Both the position numbers and the translations under genes were made by a program. Shown one piece after another: positions 1 to 5,033 of a DNA stretch of 11,309 nt (its first letter is position 1; each line of letters opens with the position of its first letter). Below the pieces are notes generated by a model. It had not been told where the DNA came from and searched no databases. It saw only the letters and a list, made by a program, of their open reading frames with translations. The DNA comes from an uncultured Chromatiaceae bacterium (GTDB lineage Bacteria > Pseudomonadota > Gammaproteobacteria > Enterobacterales > Alteromonadaceae): contig CAMLRA010000138.1 in assembly GCA_946482325.1 (NCBI GenBank), forward strand, positions 1 through 11,309, in the 5' to 3' direction.

Positions 1-191
1 GTGAGTGCAGCTGCGGTCAGCCAGAAACCAGTTTGGGTCGCTGTTAAGGCGTAGCGCTGATATAAAATGACCGCCAGAAAAGGCCAGACCATAAAATAGC
101 TGCCGCGGACAAAAAAGTTGCCCCACAGTAACAACCACACCGGCGCCGGCAGCTGTTTTACCCGCTGCCAGGACAACACTTGCGCTGACAT
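1..191 (-). CDS. MFS transporter, N-terminal part only (runs off the window)
   Basis: A minus-strand reading frame starts at ATG 191-189 and stays open to base 1, giving about 63 residues. The start is preceded by an ideal AGGAGG ribosome binding site about 4 nt upstream. The peptide begins MSAQVLSWQRVKQLPAPVWL and continues with a hydrophobic helix carrying LLWGNFFVRGSYFMVWPFLA. The pattern of a Gly-Asn-Phe-Phe-x-Arg-Gly stretch followed by an aromatic/Pro-Phe-Leu and a second helix is typical of the first transmembrane segment of drug-efflux type major facilitator proteins (MdtH/YdeE-like). The substrate cannot be inferred. It is transcribed divergently from the GFA-family gene at 334. The family call rests on one helix and a half, so it is only moderately secure. 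Confidence 0.65.
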   Translation of the reverse strand, partial: MSAQVLSWQRVKQLPAPVWLLLWGNFFVRGSYFMVWPFLAVILYQRYALTATQTGFWLTAAAL

Positions 192-282
192 TTTGCCTCC
201 TGCATATTGAAGATCATCAGCATGCCGAAAAAGCAGCGTGCAAACCAGTACACAAACCTGCTGTTTCAGAAAAGCTTTGTTT

Positions 283-296
283 CCAAACATGTTCGG
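283..296. promoter_or_regulatory. Imperfect palindrome between divergent genes, candidate operator
   Basis: CCAAACATGTTCGG is an inverted repeat with 12 of 14 positions symmetric around the perfect core AACATGTT. It lies in the 142-nt gap between the divergent MFS gene (start 191) and the GFA gene (start 334). This is a reasonable place for a dimeric regulator to bind. No regulator gene is visible in the window and no clear -35/-10 pair was found beside it, so the function is an inference. Confidence 0.25.
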
Positions 297-333
297 TTTG
301 ATTGGCAAGATGGTTACTACGGAGAGAAACAAC

Positions 334-699
334 ATGTATCAGGGCAGTTGTTTATGTGGCGCAGTGGTTTATCAGCTGCACGGCGAACCACGGCGGGTCT
401 CACATTGTCATTGTCGGATGTGTCAGAAGCAACACGGTGCGGCTTTTGCCACCTATCTGAGTCTGCCTGCGGCGGAATTACATTATACGCAGGGTGCTGA
501 TGCCATCAGCCGGTATCAGTCTTCGGCCAATGTCACCCGCGGTTTCTGCCGGCATTGCGGTTCCACCCTGGAATGGCGTGCCAGTACAGAACCCGATGGT
601 TATGTCGCGCTCACTGTTGCAACGCTGGACACGCCCATAGAGTTTGCGGATATCCCACATATCTGTACTGAAAGCAAAAGCAGCTGGTGTCCGTGCTGA
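334..699 (+). CDS. GFA / CENP-V family zinc-binding protein, short C-terminus
   Basis: This 121-residue protein belongs to the GFA family, named after a protein proposed to help formaldehyde and glutathione combine; most members have no proven function. All seven conserved cysteines of the zinc-binding fold are present: C6-x-C8, C25-x-C27-x2-C30 and C72-x2-C75 (in FCRHCGS). The segment HICTESKSSW near the end matches the family's conserved H-I-x-x-x-x-K-x-x-W. After that Trp (W118) the protein ends in Cys-Pro-Cys, whereas relatives usually continue for 10-20 residues with a D-x-L-P-like tail, so the end may be clipped by a stop mutation. I chose ATG 334 because GGAGAG lies 7 nt upstream and the family motif begins there; an upstream extension to 238 has no homologous look. 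A GNAT gene follows 72 nt downstream. Confidence 0.8.
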   Translation: MYQGSCLCGAVVYQLHGEPRRVSHCHCRMCQKQHGAAFATYLSLPAAELHYTQGADAISRYQSSANVTRGFCRHCGSTLEWRASTEPDGYVALTVATLDTPIEFADIPHICTESKSSWCPC

Positions 700-771
700 A
701 CTCTGCTCAGGCCCTCAGAACAGTTTTTTGCATATTAAGAAGTCCGCTGTGACTTCATCAGGGAGGCACTG

Positions 772-1263
772 TTGTCTTATCGCATTCGTGTCGCGACGGC
801 TGCAGACCATCAGGCCATCAGCGCGTTGGTACGGCCGCTGGTAGAAAAATTCATTGCGCCGGATTGTTCGGCGGAAGGCACCAGGCTGTTACTGGAGGCG
901 ATGCAACCGCAGGCTATTCTCAGCTATCTGCACGGCGATTACCGCTATTGGTTAGCAGAGGACGCAGAAGGGCTGGCCGGCGTTATCGCAGTGAAGGGGA
1001 ACAACCACCTGTATCATTTGTTTGTGGCAGAGCGGGCGCACGGGCAGGGCCTGGCACGGCAATTATGGTCGCGCTTGCTGGCGGAATGTCAGGATCAGGA
1101 TGAGTTTACCGTGAATGCATCTTTATATGCCTTGCCAATGTACCAACACCTGGGGTTTATCGCTGAACAAGGTCCGCGTGAGCGCATGGGCATTGTAGAT
1201 GTGCCGATGCGGCTGATCCTGCGACCTCGCTTTGCCGGAGATAACGGTGCTGTGGGAAGCTGA
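772..1263 (+). CDS. GNAT family N-acetyltransferase
   Basis: This 163-residue protein has the single-domain GNAT fold, which transfers an acetyl group from acetyl-CoA to an amine; the substrate is unknown. The acetyl-CoA pyrophosphate-binding motif A is RAHGQGLA at residues 88-95 (R-x-x-G-x-G-x-A), preceded by the beta-4 strand LYHLFVAE. The beta-5/alpha-4 region follows with VNAS and MYQHLGFIAE at about 113-132, the usual Tyr-x-x-x-Gly-Phe arrangement. The start is a TTG at 772, supported by GGGAGG at 761-766 with 5 nt spacing; no better in-frame ATG gives the conserved N-terminal strand YRIRVATAAD. It is a soluble protein. The rare start codon may limit its translation. Confidence 0.82.
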   Translation: MSYRIRVATAADHQAISALVRPLVEKFIAPDCSAEGTRLLLEAMQPQAILSYLHGDYRYWLAEDAEGLAGVIAVKGNNHLYHLFVAERAHGQGLARQLWSRLLAECQDQDEFTVNASLYALPMYQHLGFIAEQGPRERMGIVDVPMRLILRPRFAGDNGAVGS

Positions 1264-1363
1264 ATGCGTTGTATCCTAGTTGTAAGATCGGAATGACTTT
1301 ACGCAGCGCACTGCTAAGTTAAATCAACACGATACCATCCAAACCAAAAACAGGAGACAGGCG

Positions 1364-1792
1364 ATGGCAACAGTGGCGAAGTGGTTTTATCCGGTGTTAG
1401 TCCTTGCGTTGTTATGGAATCTAATGGGGCTGTGGGTATTTTGGACCGATGCGACGATGACGCCGGAACAAGTCGCGGCGATGCCGGCAGCGATGCAGGA
1501 GGTTTACAACAGCCGGCCGCTATGGTCTGTGCTGTCCACAGCTGCGGCCGTGATAGGCGGCACACTGGGGACTGTGTTGCTGTTATTCCGTTTGCCGCAG
1601 GCATTGCCACTTCTGCTGCTGTCTTTACTTGGGGTTGTGCTGCAGGATGTTAGTTTCGCGCTTCAGCCAGCGGCGCGCGCTTTGATTGACCAAACGGTGA
1701 TCATCCTGCAAGGCCTGGTGTTACTGGTGGCGCTTGGGTTGGTTTTTGTGGCGCGGCTTGCCGGTCAGCGCGGCTGGCTGAAAACCGGCTGA
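1364..1792 (+). CDS. Small four-helix integral membrane protein of unknown function
   Basis: The 142-residue product has four predicted membrane helices, at about residues 7-27, 54-75, 79-98 and 110-131, with short basic tails (RLAGQRGWLKTG at the C-terminus). Between helices 1 and 2 is a soluble segment MTPEQVAAMPAAMQEVYNSR. The combination of ALLWNLMGLWVFW in helix 1, M-T-P-E-Q, and a Y-x-S/x-x-P-x-W before helix 2 recalls a widespread family often labelled only as hypothetical or, without proof, 'sugar transporter'. I do not assign a function. The start ATG is preceded by AGGAGA at 1352-1357 with 6 nt spacing. The gap to the upstream GNAT gene is 100 nt, so separate transcription is possible. 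Confidence 0.72.
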   Translation: MATVAKWFYPVLVLALLWNLMGLWVFWTDATMTPEQVAAMPAAMQEVYNSRPLWSVLSTAAAVIGGTLGTVLLLFRLPQALPLLLLSLLGVVLQDVSFALQPAARALIDQTVIILQGLVLLVALGLVFVARLAGQRGWLKTG

Positions 1793-1814
1793 GCAGTCAG
1801 CAGACTGCGGCCGG
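1785..1814 (+). other. Hairpin at the 3' end of the membrane-protein gene
   Basis: GCAGTC at 1793-1798 pairs perfectly with GACTGC at 1803-1808 around a 4-nt loop AGCA, directly after the TGA stop at 1790-1792. An outer CCGGC just before the stop can pair with GCCGG just after position 1809, lengthening the stem across a small internal loop. No T-run follows, so this is not a standard intrinsic terminator; it may stabilise the 3' end of the transcript. Confidence 0.35.
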
Positions 1815-1819
1815 CTGGG

Positions 1820-1848
1820 CGGACACCGAACATTGATTTTGTTATGCT
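1820..1848 (+). promoter_or_regulatory. Candidate sigma-70 promoter for the HD-domain gene
   Basis: An extended -10 element TGTTATGCT (hexamer TATGCT at 1843-1848, TG at 1840-1841) lies 17 nt downstream of CGGACA (1820-1825), which matches 4 of 6 positions of the -35 consensus. Transcription would start near 1855, leaving a 5' leader of about 20 nt before the GGAG ribosome binding site (1867-1870) and ATG 1876. It was found by eye only. Confidence 0.4.
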
Positions 1849-1875
1849 CCGTTTTTTACTGCAACCGGAGCCTTT

Positions 1876-2454
1876 ATGCAGTCTGTGATAGATTTTGTCT
1901 TAGAATTGGACAAGCTCAAAACCGTCACCCGCAAAACCAAAACGCTGCATTGTGATCGCTATGAAAATTCGGCCGAACACAGCTGGCAAATTGCCATGCT
2001 GGCCTGGTCAATGGCGCCTTATGCGCCGGCCAATACCGATATCAACCGGGTGATTAAACTGCTGCTCGTGCATGATATTGGCGAAATTGATACCGGCGAC
2101 ACTATTGTTTACGCCAATGCCGACTGGAACGCGCTCAAGGCGGAAGAGCTGGCGGCGGTTCAACGGATTTTTGGTTTGTTGCCTGCCGGAACGGCGGCAG
2201 AACTATTAGCGTTATGGCAGGAATTTGAAGCCGGCGAAACCGCAGCGGCACAATTTGCCCACGCTTGCGACCGCGCGATGCCGGTATTGTTGAATCTGGC
2301 GAACAACGGCCAGAGCTGGCGCGAAAACGGTATTAGTTATGAACGCGTCGTGGCGCGGATAGAGGCACCTATATCTCAGGGCTGTCCGGCGCTTTGGCAG
2401 TATTTATCCGGGCAGTTGGCTGCAGCACAACAGGCGGGCTGGTTTTGTGACTGA
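1876..2454 (+). CDS. HD-domain phosphohydrolase (HDDC2 / YfbR-like, HD_3 family)
   Basis: This 192-residue cytosolic protein has the metal-binding HD signature. H35 lies in ENSAEHSWQIAMLAW, H66-D67 in LLLVHDIGEIDTGD, and the final Asp is D132 in HACDRAMPVLLN. Together they give the H...HD...D set that binds a divalent metal ion, and E70 follows as in HDDC2/YfbR-type enzymes. Characterised relatives (E. coli YfbR, human HDDC2) remove the 5' phosphate from deoxynucleoside monophosphates. A similar nucleotidase role is likely here but not shown by the sequence alone. The length and single-domain layout are typical of the group. The start ATG 1876 has GGAG 5 nt upstream and begins the conserved helix SVIDFVLELDKLKTVTR. 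The next gene begins 81 nt downstream. Confidence 0.85.
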   Translation: MQSVIDFVLELDKLKTVTRKTKTLHCDRYENSAEHSWQIAMLAWSMAPYAPANTDINRVIKLLLVHDIGEIDTGDTIVYANADWNALKAEELAAVQRIFGLLPAGTAAELLALWQEFEAGETAAAQFAHACDRAMPVLLNLANNGQSWRENGISYERVVARIEAPISQGCPALWQYLSGQLAAAQQAGWFCD

Positions 2455-2507
2455 AAGGTCGTTGAGGACAAGTTGCGCTGCGCCGGCAGAACGCCTAAGC
2501 TGGAAGC

Positions 2508-2517
2508 CTGACGTCAG
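2508..2517. repeat. Perfect 10-bp palindrome upstream of the DUF1761 gene
   Basis: CTGACGTCAG is fully self-complementary and lies 18 nt before the ATG at 2536, in the 81-nt gap after the HD gene. It could be a regulator half-site pair or chance; nothing else in the gap supports one reading over the other. Confidence 0.2.
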
Positions 2518-2535
2518 AAATTCTGGTGATTAATC

Positions 2536-2937
2536 ATGGGTATAGGTTCTCAGATTGGCATGATAGCGGCGATGGCATTGTCAGTCTTTGTCATTGGCGG
2601 CTTGTGGTACTCAAAGCTGCTGTTTGGCGCACGCTGGTGCGCTTACGCCGGCATCGATATGGATAAACCACAAGGCCATCCGGCGCGGGTGTTTGGTATC
2701 AGCCTGTTGTTTTCGGCGCTGGCCGCCTTTGGATTTGTGTTTTTATTCGGCCAGCCGGCGTCGCTGCATTTATCGCTGCATAACGGTTTGATGGTCGGTT
2801 TCTTTTTTGTCTTCACCAGCTTTGGCATCAATTATCAGTTCGCCAACAGGCCCTGGCCTATGTTGCTGATTGATGGTGGTTATCATCTTTTGCAATTTGC
2901 CGCTTATGGTTTGATTGTCGGGTTATGGCCGCGTTGA
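2536..2937 (+). CDS. DUF1761 family membrane protein
   Basis: The 133-residue product fits the DUF1761 family of small inner-membrane proteins of unknown function. Four hydrophobic helices lie at about residues 5-25, 52-72, 82-100 and 109-130. Family hallmarks are the G-G-L-W-Y-S-K-L-L-F-G-x-x-W stretch at 21-34, right after helix 1, and the C-terminal helix LIDGGYHLLQFAAYGLIVGL with its conserved Asp-Gly-Gly-Tyr. The ATG at 2536 has only a weak GGTG ribosome binding site about 7 nt upstream, but it begins exactly where the first helix should. The following LURP-one gene starts 25 nt after its stop, which suggests co-transcription. No enzymatic residues are evident. Confidence 0.8.
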   Translation: MGIGSQIGMIAAMALSVFVIGGLWYSKLLFGARWCAYAGIDMDKPQGHPARVFGISLLFSALAAFGFVFLFGQPASLHLSLHNGLMVGFFFVFTSFGINYQFANRPWPMLLIDGGYHLLQFAAYGLIVGLWPR

Positions 2938-2962
2938 CGGCACCGTTTCAGAGGGATCTGCG

Positions 2963-3463
2963 ATGAAATTTCGGATTGAACAAAAAATATTGAGCCTGAC
3001 TGACAGCTTTGATATCGACGACGAAGACGGCAGGCTGGCTTTTACCGTCAAAGGCAAATTCTTCAGCATTTCCAGCAGCCAGACTATGTACGATCTGGCG
3101 GAGCGCGAAATGCTGAAAATCAAACGCAAATATCTGACTATTCTGCCGGCGTGCCGGCTGGTGGCACCGTCCGGTGAAGAGTGGCTGGTACGCAAAAAGT
3201 TTTGGCCATTTTGGCGCGCCGCTTTTTTGGTGCAAACGCCGCAGGGTACTCTGGAAATTGACGGCAATCTGTGGCAACGCGAATACCGCATCACGCAAAA
3301 CGGTCAATTAGTGGCGCGGGTATCCAAAGCCTGGTTCAGTTGGTCAGACAGCTATGGTGTCGAAATCTACCGCCCCGAATGGGCAGTACCTTTGCTTGGT
3401 GCTGTCATTGTGATTGACCGCATCCAGCACGCTGGCACCAATTCAGTGTTAAGCGATGATTGA
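2963..3463 (+). CDS. LURP-one-related (YxjI-like) protein
   Basis: This 166-residue soluble protein resembles the LURP-one-related / YxjI family, which folds as a twelve-stranded beta barrel around a central helix, like Tubby C-terminal domains. Visible features include the opening MKFRIEQKILSLTDSFDIDD and FTVKGKFFSIS. They are followed by a basic strand pair MLKIKRKYLTILPACRL, then GTLEIDGNLWQREYRI and VARVSKAWFSWSDSYGVEI, and it ends in an Ala/Val/Ile-rich hydrophobic central helix (LLGAVIVIDRIQHA). Bacterial members have no established role; possible phospholipid binding is inferred from the Tubby-like fold. ATG 2963 is preceded by GAGGGA (2951-2956) with 6 nt spacing. Its stop TGA at 3461-3463 touches the start region of the next gene, so coupling is likely. 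Confidence 0.82.
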   Translation: MKFRIEQKILSLTDSFDIDDEDGRLAFTVKGKFFSISSSQTMYDLAEREMLKIKRKYLTILPACRLVAPSGEEWLVRKKFWPFWRAAFLVQTPQGTLEIDGNLWQREYRITQNGQLVARVSKAWFSWSDSYGVEIYRPEWAVPLLGAVIVIDRIQHAGTNSVLSDD

Positions 3464-3480
3464 TGGTTGCGGAGGCCATG

Positions 3481-4275
3481 ATGCGCAATGCACAAAGATG
3501 CCTGGTTCTGTCAGCCGCTGTGGTGCTGAGTATGGTCGCCGCGGCCAGCAACGCCGCCACTGAATTGTGTGGTCCGGGTTGGGTCGAAGCGACAGAAGCA
3601 AAGCTGGCTGTCACTGATGGCGCCGGTCATGGTCCGGATCCCGGTTCGGCAGAGTGGGCCGATGCATTGACCCGTCGTCTAGGCGGCCATCAACAACCTG
3701 GCACTCAGGCCTGGTGTGACTGGGTCAGCCAACAGTTGCAGCGTAAAAGCGGCGGTCCAGCCTTTGATTGTAAACAAGTGCCAGGCGATAGCACTGAAGC
3801 CTTGATCTGTAATAATCCTCGTTTAAGTCAACTCGACCAGCAGCTCGCGCAGGTGTTTGCTAAAGCTTCTGCCCACGCTGCCCATGAACATCCGTCGCTG
3901 TTAAAAGCAGAACAACGTGGCTGGATAAAAGGGCGCGATGAATGTTGGAAAGATGCGGCTCAAATCGCCTGTATGCAAGAAGCCTATCAGCACCGAATTG
4001 CCGAATTACAGGCACGCTATCGGTTAGTACCGATGCGTGGTCCGTTGCGGTATCAATGCGGCGTCACACCGGCGGATGAGCTGATTCTGAGTTTTTTTGC
4101 AACTGAACCCGCCACAGTTATCGCCGAACGTGGCGACAGCGTCAGCCTGATGTTTCTGCAGCAAAATGGCAGCCACTATATTGGCCGTAATGAGACCTTG
4201 TGGCCGCAGCAAGACGGCGTCCGTCTGCAGTGGGGCTATGAAGCTCCAGTCTTCAGCTGTCGTCCGGTACCCTAA
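3481..4275 (+). CDS. Secreted LprI-MliC fusion, lysozyme-inhibitor-like protein
   Basis: The 264-residue precursor has a Sec signal peptide (MRNAQRCLVLSAAVVLSMVA, cleavage near SNA-A at about 25-26) and no lipobox, so it is probably soluble in the periplasm. Three parts follow. Residues 27-90 are a short module with C30 and C79 and a GAGHGPDPGSAEWADAL stretch. Residues 95-180 match LprI (PF07007-like; C97, C110, C155, C164, W148, ECW). Residues 188-262 match the MliC fold, with C193 and C260 expected to pair. All eight mature cysteines could form disulfides. MliC and LprI proteins inhibit C-type lysozymes, but here the usual MliC Ser-Gly-x-x-Tyr reads Asn-Gly-Ser-His-Tyr, and Lys-Gly after the Trp reads Asp-Gly. 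Start: GGAGG at 3471-3475 suits ATG 3481 (5 nt); ATG 3478 and ATG 3463, which overlaps the upstream stop, are alternatives. Confidence 0.8.
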   Translation: MRNAQRCLVLSAAVVLSMVAAASNAATELCGPGWVEATEAKLAVTDGAGHGPDPGSAEWADALTRRLGGHQQPGTQAWCDWVSQQLQRKSGGPAFDCKQVPGDSTEALICNNPRLSQLDQQLAQVFAKASAHAAHEHPSLLKAEQRGWIKGRDECWKDAAQIACMQEAYQHRIAELQARYRLVPMRGPLRYQCGVTPADELILSFFATEPATVIAERGDSVSLMFLQQNGSHYIGRNETLWPQQDGVRLQWGYEAPVFSCRPVP

Positions 4276-4374
4276 GCTGTCCGCCAGGCTTTGCATTTGG
4301 CAGTCATTTTTCTGCATTTCGTCGCAACAATGAGGTTACTGGTCGCTGCCGTGCGCAGTAGCGGCCGCTCCGGC

Positions 4375-4383
4375 TGATATAAA
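4375..4383 (+). promoter_or_regulatory. Candidate extended -10 promoter for the YsnE-like gene
   Basis: TGATATAAA contains the near-consensus -10 hexamer TATAAA (4378-4383) with an upstream TG, an extended -10 element. No good -35 box is visible 17 nt upstream. Transcription would begin about 35 nt before ATG 4425. The 149-nt gap after the lysozyme-inhibitor gene holds no other clear signal. Confidence 0.35.
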
Positions 4384-4424
4384 CAGCCAATCAGACTGAA
4401 CAGCCCATTCTCGCAGGAACGACC

Positions 4425-4901
4425 ATGTTTATTATTCGCCGGGACGATTTACAAGGCCCGGAAATTGCTGCCTTTCTCACCGCGCACATGGCGGATATGC
4501 AAGCCACCTCACCACCGGAAAGTGTCCATGCGCTGGACCTGGCTGCACTGCGCCAGCCGGAGATCCGCTTCTGGACCTTATGGCAGCAGTCGGACTCCGC
4601 AACACCCGAAATGCTGGCAGGTTGCATCGCACTGAAGCAGCTGGATGCCCGGCACGGTGAAATTAAATCGACCCGGGTCGATCCGTCTTGTCGTGGCAAT
4701 GGCTGTGGTGGTTTATTAGTCGAACACCTGTTAGCAGAGGCCAGGCGAAGCGGGTTAACACGTGTCAGTCTGGAAACCGGTTCCATGGCGTTTTTTCAGC
4801 CAGCCCGTGCGCTTTATCAAAAATTCGGTTTTGTTGAATGTCCGCCGTTTGCGGATTACCACGAAGACCCAAACAGTGTTTTTATGACGCTGGAGCTTTG
4901 A
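4425..4901 (+). CDS. YsnE-like GNAT family N-acetyltransferase
   Basis: This 158-residue protein is a GNAT acetyltransferase of the subgroup that includes Bacillus YsnE. Recognisable family blocks are ESVHALDLAALRQPEIRFW (32-50), LKQLDARHGEIKSTRV (70-85), the acetyl-CoA motif RGNGCG (90-95), LETGSMAFFQPARALYQKFG (116-135) and the terminal FADYHEDPNSVFMTLEL. The very long conserved stretches make the family call firm. The substrate is not known; a link of YsnE to indole-acetic acid production has been proposed but should not be transferred here. ATG 4425 follows an AGGA at 4415-4418 with 6 nt spacing. The gene stands alone between a 149-nt and a 132-nt gap, so it is probably its own transcription unit. 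Confidence 0.87.
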   Translation: MFIIRRDDLQGPEIAAFLTAHMADMQATSPPESVHALDLAALRQPEIRFWTLWQQSDSATPEMLAGCIALKQLDARHGEIKSTRVDPSCRGNGCGGLLVEHLLAEARRSGLTRVSLETGSMAFFQPARALYQKFGFVECPPFADYHEDPNSVFMTLEL

Positions 4902-4933
4902 TAGTAAGTTCTGTTTACAATTTACTTTTCGAC

Positions 4934-4978
4934 GCTGAACGCATTTCAGCTTAAGTTAGCGCAAGGTGCCAAAGGCAC
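4934..4978 (+). other. Two small tandem hairpins in the leader of the DUF885 gene
   Basis: GCTGAA (4934-4939) pairs with TTCAGC (4945-4950) around a 5-nt loop, and GTGCC (4966-4970) pairs with GGCAC (4974-4978) around AAA. Neither is followed by a T-run, so they are not convincing terminators. They lie in the 132-nt gap between the YsnE-like gene and the DUF885 lipoprotein. The octamer CAATACAG also occurs twice here, at 4978 and 5014. Role unknown. Confidence 0.25.
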
Positions 4979-5033
4979 AATACAGTCAAAACAATAACCG
5001 GTTTGTCCGGACCCAATACAGAGGAACACGCCA

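Noticed and set aside
238..333. N-terminal extension of the GFA protein starting at 238
   Set aside because: The added residues do not resemble the family, and ATG 334 has a good GGAGAG ribosome binding site and begins exactly at the conserved motif.
2923..3307. Two antisense open frames of about 120 residues opposite the LURP-one gene
   Set aside because: Both are shadows of a well-supported gene; they show no family features or ribosome binding sites.
4276..4320. Possible terminator after the lysozyme-inhibitor-like gene (GCCA...TGGC followed by TTTTTC)
   Set aside because: Only about four base pairs with a long loop; too weak to call.
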